Positions 36,855-45,178 of a stretch of 64,000 nt of DNA are shown here, piece by piece. Source of the stretch: Undibacterium pigrum (lineage in GTDB: Bacteria; Pseudomonadota; Gammaproteobacteria; Burkholderiales; Burkholderiaceae_D); NCBI RefSeq assembly GCF_003201815.1, contig NZ_QJKB01000001.1:1364001-1428000 (forward strand), in the 5' to 3' direction. Position numbers and translations under genes: made by a program. The notes beneath the pieces are model-generated. The model saw nothing but the letters and a program-made list of their open reading frames with translations, searched no databases and had not been told where the DNA came from. Within the stretch, counting starts at the first letter, position 1. Every line of letters begins with the position of its first letter.

Positions 36855-38375
36855 TTAGCTGGTTTGCATTTGCTGCTGGAAAGTCAGCACGATAAACTCA
36901 GCCGGACGCACCAGCGCAAGCTTTACCGTGACATTCATCACACCGTCCAGTATATCTTGCGCAGTCATAGTGCTGCCCAGTCCCACACTGACGCTGTATG
37001 CATCAGATGCTTTAGCACCAATCAGCGCGCCCGCCTTCCATTGCGCAGTCAGGAAATTGCTGATCATGGCATTCGCACTACTCCAGGTCTGGCTATCGTT
37101 GGGCTGAAATACCAGTGACTGCAACGCAGTTTTAATCGATTGCTCCAGCATGATGACTGTGCGTCGGACGCTGATATATATCCAGTCATCACTATTCCCC
37201 GCCAGGGTCCTTGCGCCCCAGACCAGCAAACCATAGTTAGGAAACGTCCGTATGGCATTCACAGCCATGCCATTCAAGGGTACATTCAAGACAGCCTGCT
37301 CCTGATCACTAATGGCGACCACAGGAGAAATGGCATTAATGATGGTTGTATTGGCTGGCGACTGAAATACGCCAAAAGTATGATCATTGCGTGCATACAC
37401 GCCCGCCATGGCTGCCGCTGGCGGCAGCAGGTTAACGCTGGTAGCGATATTCTTCATGCAGGATTGATACAGTGGTGATACTGCCACCAGGCTTTGATGG
37501 TGCTGGCGCACAGCCACGGCATCGCCAGTCTGTGTCAATGAATTGACAATGGCCAGATAAGACTGCAATTTCAGTGAAGTCGCACCGGATGAGTCAGGAG
37601 GAAATAAAGTCTGCGCTTCCAGAGTCAAATCTGCTACCAGCAAAGGCAAGGTAGCGCTTGAAATCCAGCTGTAATCGATATTGCTGAGGCTGACGATATT
37701 TGTGTTCAGCCACGGGTAATAACTGACGCCATATTTATTACACTCTTCACCCAGTCCGCCAATCTGGTAAAAGCCGCCACTGCTCGTGCCACCAGTGATG
37801 GGATCTTGTGCAGTCCCATCTGCAGGTAAATAGCCATTATGTACATCCAGCACGCACATGATGTGCTGCGACTGCTCACAGCTTTGCAGTGCCAGTTGCG
37901 ATACGCTGACCCAGTCTTGCTGACTAAGATGCACCGCATCTGGCATGACCAGCAAATCCGCTTCTGCACAGTCAGTCGCAATGGGCAGTGCATTCGTATA
38001 GGCATCTTTGCTAAAAGCACCGGCAGCGATCACTTCATCATACGTACCAAGAGAAAGTACATAGCAAACCCCGCCACCATTATTAAAAAACAATTCCAGA
38101 CCAAAATACAAACCAAAAGCCGGAGCAGCTTTATTGGCTTGGTATGGTGGCGTCGCCTGGGTATTGCTCTGATAGTCGTACTCGATATGAGGTGCAGCAC
38201 CAAAAATGCTGATGTATTCACTCAGCGAAGAAATGCGCAAGGGGTAATTTACTTTGCCGGCGATAGCTGTATAAGCCAGAAAGACAGGAATGCCCGTAGG
38301 GACTGCCATTACCGAACTGGAAAAACCATCTACCTCAGTAACATAGACGCCTGGCGTTGCAAGTTGCTTTGTCAT
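36855..38375 (-). CDS. orphan contractile tail-sheath protein
   Basis: This 506-residue protein matches the phage tail sheath / extracellular contractile injection system family. The N terminus LATPGVYVTEVDGFSSSV followed by PTGIPVFLAYTA is the classic sheath opening. The C-terminal sheath domain is marked by AVNAIRTFPNYGLLVWGARTL, DWIYISVRRTVIMLEQSI and VKLALVRPAEFIVLTFQQQ. In injection systems many copies form the contracting outer tube. Here no tube, baseplate, spike or ATPase gene is nearby. It follows a DUF924 gene by 46 bp on the same strand, with GGGAG before its ATG. The frame is intact, so it is not an obvious pseudogene. Confidence 0.88.
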   Translation of the reverse strand: MTKQLATPGVYVTEVDGFSSSVMAVPTGIPVFLAYTAIAGKVNYPLRISSLSEYISIFGAAPHIEYDYQSNTQATPPYQANKAAPAFGLYFGLELFFNNGGGVCYVLSLGTYDEVIAAGAFSKDAYTNALPIATDCAEADLLVMPDAVHLSQQDWVSVSQLALQSCEQSQHIMCVLDVHNGYLPADGTAQDPITGGTSSGGFYQIGGLGEECNKYGVSYYPWLNTNIVSLSNIDYSWISSATLPLLVADLTLEAQTLFPPDSSGATSLKLQSYLAIVNSLTQTGDAVAVRQHHQSLVAVSPLYQSCMKNIATSVNLLPPAAAMAGVYARNDHTFGVFQSPANTTIINAISPVVAISDQEQAVLNVPLNGMAVNAIRTFPNYGLLVWGARTLAGNSDDWIYISVRRTVIMLEQSIKTALQSLVFQPNDSQTWSSANAMISNFLTAQWKAGALIGAKASDAYSVSVGLGSTMTAQDILDGVMNVTVKLALVRPAEFIVLTFQQQMQTS

Positions 38376-38421
38376 ACTGGATACTCCCGGTTAATTTGCC
38401 TGCTATTTGGCTACTTGATAT

Positions 38422-39021
38422 CTAAAAAGAGGAGCCGGGCCCGGCCAAAAATGTCAGTTCATCTGCGGTAGAGGTACGCCCGAGTATCGCATTCCTGTGT
38501 GGGAAACGGCCAAAGCGGCCAATAATCGCGCGATGCTTAATCGCGAACTGATAAAAACCATCAAAAGTTTCGCGCTGCGCTGCTGGCACTTCCCGTCGCA
38601 ATGCATCGTACAGGGCAACCGATTTGTCCTGATCTGCCAGCGACTCTGAATGTTCAAGTGGCAAATAGAAAAATACTCTTTGTATGGGGCGCAACTGACG
38701 GTCAGCCTGCAATTGCAGGCCTGCCTCACAGTAAACCCTGGCCTGCACATCATAGGCAAAAGACTCAGGCAGATTCCTGTACATATTTCTGGGGAACTGA
38801 TCGCAAAGGATAATCAATGCTAGCCTGCCTTCGGCGGTATTTTCCCAGCCTGACAATTCGCCCTGTATGGCTTGTTCAGTCAGGTTAGCGAAGCCATCCC
38901 TGATCGCAGCATCCAGGTCATCACTCTTTGACCACCATAATTTGGCCTGGGATTGCGCAGTTTTGGCATCGTCGGCATCCAGGCCAAACCAGAAATTTAA
39001 TACGGCGTGCAAATCATCCAT
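38422..39021 (-). CDS. DUF924 family protein
   Basis: This 199-residue protein matches DUF924, an all-helical TPR-like family. Signatures are VLNFWFGLD at the N terminus, LWWSKSDDLDAAI, LALIILCDQFPRNMYR, VFFYLPLEHSES and FGRFPHRNAILGRTST. Function is unknown. The ATG at 39021 is chosen because GAGGG precedes it by 5 nt; an ATG at 39033 is possible. It reads divergently from the GbsR/MarR gene, and the 20-bp palindrome at 39103-39122 lies between them. It may be cotranscribed with the tail-sheath gene. Confidence 0.9.
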   Translation of the reverse strand: MDDLHAVLNFWFGLDADDAKTAQSQAKLWWSKSDDLDAAIRDGFANLTEQAIQGELSGWENTAEGRLALIILCDQFPRNMYRNLPESFAYDVQARVYCEAGLQLQADRQLRPIQRVFFYLPLEHSESLADQDKSVALYDALRREVPAAQRETFDGFYQFAIKHRAIIGRFGRFPHRNAILGRTSTADELTFLAGPGSSF

Positions 39022-39102
39022 TAAAGCCCTCATCTTTCAGATCTTGTTTAAGTCTCATTTCCAGCAATTTTATCTTTTATTAAGGAAATTCATAATTCTT
39101 TT

Positions 39103-39122
39103 ATTTCTGTCTTGACTGAAAT
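39103..39122. promoter_or_regulatory. 20-bp palindromic operator candidate at the GbsR/MarR gene promoter
   Basis: The site ATTTCTGTCTTGACTGAAAT is an imperfect palindrome. It overlaps a good promoter: TTGACT (39112-39117), a 17-bp spacer, TACACT (39135-39140). A site matching 17 of 20 positions lies before the next gene at 39750-39769. Overlap with the -35 is the expected place for autorepression. Binding by the adjacent regulator is inference. Confidence 0.7.
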
Positions 39123-39146
39123 AAGGGAATTAACTACACTGTGCTC

Positions 39147-39680
39147 ATGGAACTTACACCCGTCAAACAAAAATTTATCCTGCACTGGGGCGAAATGGGC
39201 ACCTTATGGGGTGTTAACCGCACCGTGAGCCAGATACATGCCCTGTTATATATCGTTGGTTGCCCCATGCAGGCGGAAGAAATTGCAGACACTTTGGGGG
39301 TAGCAAGATCGAATGTCTCCAATTCACTCAAAGAGCTGCAAAACTGGAAGCTGGTAAAACTGGCGCATGTCATGGGTGACCGCAGGGCACATTATGAAAC
39401 TTCGCTGGATGTCTGGGAGCTGTTCCGCACTGTAGTACGTGAACGCAAGGAAAGAGAATTCAATCCTACTATCACTACCCTGCAGCAATGCCTGGATAGC
39501 CCGGACCTGGATCAGGAAGACAAGGCTACGCAGTTGCGCATAGCAGAAACCCTGGCGCTGATGAAGACCGTCACCACCTGGACCGATGAAATGCTGCGAC
39601 TGGAACCAAATACCCTGATGAAGCTCCTGAAGATGGGGGCGGCAGTACAGAAATTTGTGCGTGGAGATGACAAGCAATAA
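39147..39680 (+). CDS. GbsR/MarR-family transcriptional regulator
   Basis: This 177-residue winged-helix protein resembles the GbsR group. The opening is FILHWGEMGTLWGVNRTVSQIHALLY. The recognition region is EEIADTLGVARSNVSNSLKELQNWKLV, and the wing is VMGDRRAHYETS. A C-terminal helical region follows (about 110-177). GbsR-like proteins repress osmoprotectant or other stress operons. The -10 element ends 6 nt before this ATG and no Shine-Dalgarno is present, so the transcript may be leaderless. It is followed by an operon preceded by a second copy of the palindrome. Confidence 0.92.
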   Translation: MELTPVKQKFILHWGEMGTLWGVNRTVSQIHALLYIVGCPMQAEEIADTLGVARSNVSNSLKELQNWKLVKLAHVMGDRRAHYETSLDVWELFRTVVRERKEREFNPTITTLQQCLDSPDLDQEDKATQLRIAETLALMKTVTTWTDEMLRLEPNTLMKLLKMGAAVQKFVRGDDKQ

Positions 39681-39749
39681 GCTTGCTGCAGCAAGCTCTC
39701 CATCTGATTCGCACAAGAAAAAATGCTCAGGCATTTTTTTTGAAGACGA

Positions 39750-39769
39750 ATTTCTGTTTAGACAGAAAT
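39750..39769. promoter_or_regulatory. Second 20-bp palindrome upstream of the DCC-SDR-DUF2269 operon
   Basis: The site ATTTCTGTTTAGACAGAAAT is a perfect 8-bp inverted repeat around TTAG. It agrees with the site at 39103-39122 at 17 of 20 positions. A further half-site-like TCAGAAAT follows at 39771-39778. It lies 35 bp before the ATG at 39805. It is probably the operator of the GbsR/MarR regulator encoded just upstream. Confidence 0.75.
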
Positions 39770-39804
39770 GTCAGAAATAAAAGTTAAGACCAAGGAAAAC
39801 CAAC

Positions 39805-40242
39805 ATGAGCGACTACCCACTGACCCTGCTGTATGACGCCTCCTGCCCTGTTTGTAAGCTGGAAATGGATAATCTGCGGGAACGCGATCAATTGAATAAA
39901 TTGAATTTTGTCGATGCCTCAGCACCTGGTTTTGATGCGGGCAAATATGGCGTGAACCTGACCGAAGTAATGCGCGTCATCCATGGCATTAAACCTGATG
40001 GCACTGTCGTCACTGGCGTAGAAACCATTCACCTTGCTTATCGTGCTGCCGGTCTGGGCTGGCTGACTGCGGCCAGCAATTTACCGATACTCAAACCCCT
40101 CTGCAACTGGGCTTATGAGTATGTCGCCAAAAATCGCCACTGGGTTTCTGAAGTATTTGCAGATACCATCCTGCGCATTGCAGCGAGACGCGCTGAAAAA
40201 CGTAGCCGCGCCTGCAAAGAAGGCAAATGCACAATTAAATAA
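39805..40242 (+). CDS. DCC1-like thiol-disulfide oxidoreductase family protein (DUF393)
   Basis: This 145-residue protein has the DUF393 signature YDASCPVCKLEM (CxxC, residues about 10-21), the thioredoxin-like redox motif that names the family. ETIHLAYRAAGLGWL follows, a region usually hydrophobic in these proteins. The C terminus is strongly basic with two more cysteines (RSRACKEGKC). AAGGA precedes the ATG. It is the first gene of a three-gene operon, 8 bp before the SDR/DoxX gene. Confidence 0.9.
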   Translation: MSDYPLTLLYDASCPVCKLEMDNLRERDQLNKLNFVDASAPGFDAGKYGVNLTEVMRVIHGIKPDGTVVTGVETIHLAYRAAGLGWLTAASNLPILKPLCNWAYEYVAKNRHWVSEVFADTILRIAARRAEKRSRACKEGKCTIK

Positions 40243-40250
40243 GCATCATC

Positions 40251-41567
40251 ATGAAAATTCTTATCTGCGGCGCACAAGGCTTTTTAGGTCGCCATATCAG
40301 CCAGGTTTTGCAAGAGGCAGGACATGAAGTTTGCCACGGTGTGCGCAAACCCACACTGCCTGAACGCCTGACTGATCCTGAAGAAATAGCGATCAATTAT
40401 GCCCAGGACATCGAGCCAGCCATCTGGGAAAAACGCCTGCGTAGCCTTGGGCAAGTTGATGTCATCATCAATGTGGTCGGCATACTTAATGAAACAACAG
40501 AACAAAGTTTTGATGCCATTCATCGCGATGCGCCTGCTGCCTTGTTTTATGCTGCTACCAGATGTGGTGTTAAATCCATCGTTCAAATATCTGCCCTGGG
40601 TGCAGCAAATGAAACAGAGCATCCAGAAGCCATGACAGGCTACATGCAAAGCAAGCGTGCTGCTGAAAAGGCACTCATGGCAAGCGGCCTGAGTTATCTG
40701 ATTTTGCGCCCTTCTTTGGTGGTTGGCATTGATGGTGGCAGTAGCCAGTTATTCCGCAGCATGGCCAGCCTGCCTGTGCTTGGTTTGCCGGGGCGTGGCG
40801 AACAGCAAGTCCAACCCGTGCATGTAGATGACCTGTGTGCGGCAATCGCGATCTGGCTCGCTGATGAAAACCGTCATAGCATGATCTTGAATGCAGTCGG
40901 CCCGCAAGCCATGTCTTACCGGCGCATGCTGGAAATCTATCGCAAAGCCATGGGCATGCCTGCGCAATGCATGTTTTCCATCCCCATGCCTGTGATGAGA
41001 TTCACTGCCAGCGCGGCCAGGCTGTTACCGCAAAATTTGCTGACACCAGATAGTTTGCGCATGCTGGAGCAAGACAATGTCGCCGATGCCGCAGACTTTG
41101 CAACACATTTGGGCAGGCCAGCAAAATCGCATAAGGACTGGTTCGCTGGTATCCCTGAGCATATGCTCGCCAGCAGTGCGATTGCTGGCTGGAGCCTGCC
41201 ACTGTTTCGCTATGTGCTGGCGCTGGTCTGGTTTGTCACTGCCGCGCTATCGTTTGGGCTTTATCCTATCTCCAGCAGCCTGGCTTTATTGCAACCTCTT
41301 GGCCTTAGCGGTGCGCCTGCGATGTTCATGCTGATGGCCGCATCGACTCTGGATTTGTGCCTCGGCCTGGCCACCCTGCTCTGGCCACGGCGTATTTTAT
41401 GGCTGATGCAAATTGCCTTGATTGTTGGCTATAGCGGCATCATTGCGATTTACTCGCCTGAATATTACTTACACCCATTTGGCCCGGTCCTGAAAAATCT
41501 GCCGATACTGGCTTTACTGGCTTATTTATTTGCCCATCAAAGAAACACACGAAGAGTCACAAAATGA
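40251..41567 (+). CDS. NAD(P)-binding SDR-like protein fused to a DoxX-like membrane domain
   Basis: This 438-residue two-domain protein begins with a Rossmann nucleotide-binding motif (ILICGAQGFLGRHISQVL). The atypical SDR core continues with VDVIINVVGIL, VQISALGA and YMQSKRAAEKALMASGLSYLILRPSLVVG. From about residue 310 to the end are four hydrophobic segments of a DoxX-like domain (LFRYVLALVWFVTAALSFGL, TLDLCLGLATLLWPRRI). Such fusions suggest an NAD(P)H-dependent redox or lipid/quinone-directed activity at the inner membrane. The last codons overlap the DUF2269 start by 4 bp (ATGA). Confidence 0.9.
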   Translation: MKILICGAQGFLGRHISQVLQEAGHEVCHGVRKPTLPERLTDPEEIAINYAQDIEPAIWEKRLRSLGQVDVIINVVGILNETTEQSFDAIHRDAPAALFYAATRCGVKSIVQISALGAANETEHPEAMTGYMQSKRAAEKALMASGLSYLILRPSLVVGIDGGSSQLFRSMASLPVLGLPGRGEQQVQPVHVDDLCAAIAIWLADENRHSMILNAVGPQAMSYRRMLEIYRKAMGMPAQCMFSIPMPVMRFTASAARLLPQNLLTPDSLRMLEQDNVADAADFATHLGRPAKSHKDWFAGIPEHMLASSAIAGWSLPLFRYVLALVWFVTAALSFGLYPISSSLALLQPLGLSGAPAMFMLMAASTLDLCLGLATLLWPRRILWLMQIALIVGYSGIIAIYSPEYYLHPFGPVLKNLPILALLAYLFAHQRNTRRVTK

Positions 41568-42037
41568 ACACCTATCTCTTGCTTAAAACCCTGCACGTCC
41601 TGTCTTCTGTCTTACTGGTTGGTACCGGCTTTGGCTCGGCGTTTTATATGTTCTTTACCAATCGCAGCAAACAATTCAAGGCACAAGTCGTGGTTGCCAG
41701 ACTGGTAGTACTGGCGGACTGGTGCTTTACGACACCCGCAGTCATCATCCAGCCGCTGACTGGCTTTGCCATGGTGCACATGGCAGGCTGGCCCTTGAGC
41801 ACACCCTGGATCATGTGGTCGTTTGTCCTGTACTTGTTCGCCGGTGCCTGCTGGTTGCCAGTGGTGTGGCTACAAATACGCATGAAAGCCATGCTGGAAG
41901 TTGCTGACGCCAATAACACCAGCACCTTGCCTGAGCTGTACTGGCGCTATGCAAAGATATGGGAATGGCTGGGCTATCCGGCATTCATCGCCATGATAGG
42001 CGTGTACTTCCTGATGGTGAACAAGCCCAGCTTTTAA
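41564..42037 (+). CDS. DUF2269 family integral membrane protein
   Basis: This 157-residue membrane protein has four predicted helices and matches DUF2269. It opens LLKTLHVLSSVLLVGTGFGSAFYMF with the conserved His, and contains TTPAVIIQPLTGFAMVHMAGWPL. Function is unknown. It is translationally coupled to the SDR/DoxX gene and ends the operon. The short 20-bp gap to the convergent site-2 protease gene holds no obvious terminator. Confidence 0.9.
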   Translation: MNTYLLLKTLHVLSSVLLVGTGFGSAFYMFFTNRSKQFKAQVVVARLVVLADWCFTTPAVIIQPLTGFAMVHMAGWPLSTPWIMWSFVLYLFAGACWLPVVWLQIRMKAMLEVADANNTSTLPELYWRYAKIWEWLGYPAFIAMIGVYFLMVNKPSF

Positions 42038-42057
42038 ACCTGCGTATTTAAATCTGC

Positions 42058-42789
42058 TCAAATGCCTTTGACCTGGCGCGCCGCCTGCACCATCTCATGC
42101 ACATCATTGGTCATGACAGCCAGGAAGCCCAGCAAGATCAGATAATAGGCTGCATACGTAAATCTTACCTGGGCAGACATATTGTAATAAGCCTTGTTCT
42201 CTTCGGCTTCAGGGTCATATTTCCAGGCACGCCACAATTGTGGCCAGGCCAGAAAACCGATGATGATGAGCATGGGGCTGGGTCGATAATAAAACACAGC
42301 CAGCAGGATGGGAACGCCAACGAACCAGATACGCGGCGTCAGTACTGCGGTGATGCGTCCGCCATCAAAAGGCATCATGGGAATCATATTGAAAAGATTT
42401 AAAAAGAAACCCGAATATGAAACTGCCAGCAGCAGGTCGCTATTGTAGTTACGGGCGAGGAAGTAACAAAGTATCGAAGCTACCGTTCCTGCCAAAGGGC
42501 CGCCCAGACCTATATATGCTTCGGTTTCTGCGTCATGTGGCTGGTCTTTTATCTCTGCCCAGGCTCCCAGAAAAGGAATGAAGGTTGGCAAACCCGCACG
42601 CAAGCCGCGCTGACGGGCTGCAATGAAATGGCCTAGCTCATGGATAAACATGAGCAAGACAAATCCCACTGCATACCACCAGCCAAATATCCAGGCATAG
42701 AAGACGACAGAAATAATCATGGTGCCGCCCGAGGTCAGCAACTTAGTAAACTTGACACCGGAAAACAGCAAGAGCAGCAACTTCATCAT
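42058..42789 (-). CDS. site-2 protease family (M50) metalloprotease
   Basis: This 243-residue membrane protein has the zinc motif FIHELGHFIAARQRG and the distal motif NLFNMIPMMPFDGGRI, which complete the intramembrane metalloprotease active site. Five to six helices are predicted. No PDZ domain is present. Such proteins cleave membrane-bound anti-sigma factors or signal peptides, but the substrate is unknown here. It follows the DUF2167 gene by 38 bp on the same strand, suggesting a two-gene operon. Confidence 0.92.
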   Translation of the reverse strand: MMKLLLLLFSGVKFTKLLTSGGTMIISVVFYAWIFGWWYAVGFVLLMFIHELGHFIAARQRGLRAGLPTFIPFLGAWAEIKDQPHDAETEAYIGLGGPLAGTVASILCYFLARNYNSDLLLAVSYSGFFLNLFNMIPMMPFDGGRITAVLTPRIWFVGVPILLAVFYYRPSPMLIIIGFLAWPQLWRAWKYDPEAEENKAYYNMSAQVRFTYAAYYLILLGFLAVMTNDVHEMVQAARQVKGI

Positions 42790-42827
42790 TTTTTATTCAT
42801 CCTTCTATACTTCATGGAGCAACAAAA

Positions 42828-43715
42828 CTACGCCTTCTTACGGCCAAACAACTTGCCTATCAATGCGCCCAAGCCTACCACGGCAACCAGTGCCAGTTTC
42901 GCGAACTTGGCCAGGAAGGCGAAAATCAAGGCAAACAATCCCAGCTTCTTGGCTGCAACGCCGCCTATCAAGGCAGCAAGACCATATTCAGCCACTTTAT
43001 CAGTGCTGATATTAAAGTCGTTGTAGCGTTTACCATCTGTAAATTCCAGATGCCCCAATAAATCTTTGGCAATGGCTTTTTGTTGTGGCAAATCATTGAG
43101 GGCTGTCACCAGGTTCAGGCTGATATAACCTTCACGGCCCAGTGCATAGGTATTGTAGTTAACACCCTGGTTGTCATTATTAGCCTGCTTGTCCTTGGTG
43201 ATGGCCGACCACACCAGCCTGTGCGTCACCGCATCGTAGTTAGGCTTTTCTGCCCAGCCCACCAGCTGCATTTCAGGGATGCCACGCTGAGCACGTTCTT
43301 TATTGCCCTGTTCTGTACCTTCCTTCAAGCTTTTCAGCAAATCATCGGCATTCCAGTCCTTGGCATCATCATCCTTGATATAGCCGGATTTCTCATACTC
43401 AGCCACAATCATCCAGTCACCTTGCTCAGGGAAAACCGCTCCCAGCAGACTCTCGATAGAAGAATTGCCCATCGCGCGCATGATGCGCCCCGCTGCAGGC
43501 ATAGGGACGAAGAATTGACCGGCCGGCACTTTCAAGACAGCCTGATCGATCAATTTAATTTCTGCAGGACCAGGCTGCATGACTTTCCTGGCCTCGTCAA
43601 AGGCCGCTTTCATTTCTGCTTCAGCCGCGGCATTTTGCGCATAAGCAAAATGGCCGGAGGCCATAAACAATAAAGCTACCAGCCACTTTAAAAACTGCTT
43701 AGCGATCATATTCAT
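42828..43715 (-). CDS. DUF2167 membrane-anchored protein
   Basis: This 295-residue protein has a signal peptide (cleavage after AYA, about residue 26) and a large extracytoplasmic domain. Motifs include GPAEIKLIDQAVLKVPAGQFFVP, GDWMIVAEYEKSGYIKDDDAKDWNADDLL and NTYALGREGYISLNLV, characteristic of DUF2167. The C terminus has hydrophobic segments (about 245-290) and ends in the basic GKLFGRKKA, a stop-transfer anchor. Function is not established. Its pairing with a site-2 protease raises the possibility that it is a substrate or partner. Confidence 0.9.
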   Translation of the reverse strand: MNMIAKQFLKWLVALLFMASGHFAYAQNAAAEAEMKAAFDEARKVMQPGPAEIKLIDQAVLKVPAGQFFVPMPAAGRIMRAMGNSSIESLLGAVFPEQGDWMIVAEYEKSGYIKDDDAKDWNADDLLKSLKEGTEQGNKERAQRGIPEMQLVGWAEKPNYDAVTHRLVWSAITKDKQANNDNQGVNYNTYALGREGYISLNLVTALNDLPQQKAIAKDLLGHLEFTDGKRYNDFNISTDKVAEYGLAALIGGVAAKKLGLFALIFAFLAKFAKLALVAVVGLGALIGKLFGRKKA

Positions 43716-43988
43716 TCCCTGTAAATTTATATTTTGATGATCAATATGCCATCAAGGCATGTTACTGATCAATTTTTTGCTAATCTTTGATTACATCCAT
43801 GTAATTTATGGACTTTTGTGAGTTTATACACATTTTGTTTCCATAAAGTTAAGCATGATGCCTTGAAACATGGGTGAAATCAAATCCATACTTAGGTATT
43901 AGGCGCTAAAATAGCGACCCCAGTTCAGGCTTACCACTCATATAAAAGTGCTTATTATTCTTGGCGAAGAACAAGCACCGGCAGAATC

Positions 43989-45050
43989 ATGACCACCTCC
44001 ACAAGCAATACCGATATCGATCACTCGTTGGAACCCTTGCCTGCATTTGCAGTAACAATGGCAGAGCATCATCTGCGTGATGTTCTGCAACTGGCGTTTG
44101 AGCATACGGATCAACATCAGGCAATCGTCGTGTATGACCAGCGCTGCCCACTGGCGGTGGCACTGACCAGCGCCTATCGTGCTTGCCTGCCTGCTGCACG
44201 CTTTATCGATTTTGACGCAGAAACACCAGAACTGATTTTGGCAACCCTGAACAACTTGCAAGCATCTGATCTGGCGGTGTTGATACAGTCCACCAATTTT
44301 CGCCTCGAAGCCTACCGATTGCGTGTCGAGTTATTCAAACGCGGCTTGAAAGTCATAGAACATCCTCACCTGGCCCGCATGGAGGGTGATGAAAACCTGT
44401 ATTACATAGAATCGCTGGCCTATGATGCCAACTACTATCGCGGTACAGGCAATGCGCTCAAACAAAAAATTGATAGTGCGAGGGGCGGCATCGTCGATAG
44501 TGGTGGCGCTGAACTGATCTTCAGTGGCCGCTTTGAACCAGCCAAGCTCAATGTCGGTGATTATCGCCAGATGAATAATGTTGGCGGCCAGTTCCCTATC
44601 GGCGAAGTGTTCACAGAATCGGTAGCACTGGAAGACGTTTATGGTCAAATCCGCATCTTTGCCTTTGGCGATACGACGTTTACTGTCAATCGTCCAGAGC
44701 AACCGATTACCCTGATCGTGGAAAAAGGCCAGGTTGTTGACACTATCAATTCCACGCCAGAATTTGATCAGGTGCTGGCCAATATCCGTGCTGACGATAG
44801 TGTGGTCTGGGTGCGCGAACTGGGTTTTGGCATGAACAAGGCCTTTTCCAAGGATAAAACCGTGCGCGACATAGGCACTTATGAGCGTATGTGCGGCGTC
44901 CATTTATCACTGGGGGCCAAGCATGGCAGTTATGCCAAACCGCATATCAAGCGTGGTGAAGGCCGCCATCATGTCGATGTCTTTGCTGTTACCGAGGCGG
45001 TAAAACTCGATGATGAAGTTGTCTACAGGAATGGTGCCTGGGTAGTTTGA
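43989..45050 (+). CDS. M29 aminopeptidase-like protein
   Basis: This 353-residue cytosolic protein resembles the thermophilic (M29) aminopeptidase / NicX-type metalloenzyme fold. The C-terminal metal-site-like features are VRELGFGMNKAFSKD, MCGVHLSLGAKHGSY and EGRHHVDVFAVTEAV, matching the family's Glu/His/Asp positions. FSGRFEPAKLNVGDYRQMNN and GGQFPIGEVFTE also fit. It may instead be a ring-cleaving dioxygenase of the same superfamily; sequence alone does not decide. It is monocistronic, upstream of metG by 128 bp. Confidence 0.65.
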   Translation: MTTSTSNTDIDHSLEPLPAFAVTMAEHHLRDVLQLAFEHTDQHQAIVVYDQRCPLAVALTSAYRACLPAARFIDFDAETPELILATLNNLQASDLAVLIQSTNFRLEAYRLRVELFKRGLKVIEHPHLARMEGDENLYYIESLAYDANYYRGTGNALKQKIDSARGGIVDSGGAELIFSGRFEPAKLNVGDYRQMNNVGGQFPIGEVFTESVALEDVYGQIRIFAFGDTTFTVNRPEQPITLIVEKGQVVDTINSTPEFDQVLANIRADDSVVWVRELGFGMNKAFSKDKTVRDIGTYERMCGVHLSLGAKHGSYAKPHIKRGEGRHHVDVFAVTEAVKLDDEVVYRNGAWVV

Positions 45051-45178
45051 ACAGCATCCGTTAGCAAAACAATACGAAAATCCCCTTACTATCCCTCAGG
45101 ATCAGGGCATAGCGGCTGCAATTTGTGCATTCGCTGTTAGAATAATGCTCTTGTCCGTTCATAAAAAGTGCATCAACC

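Noticed and set aside
36855-39033. Prophage or eCIS locus around the tail-sheath gene
   Set aside because: No other structural, lysis, integrase or ATPase gene was found within several kb on either side, so only the orphan gene is reported.
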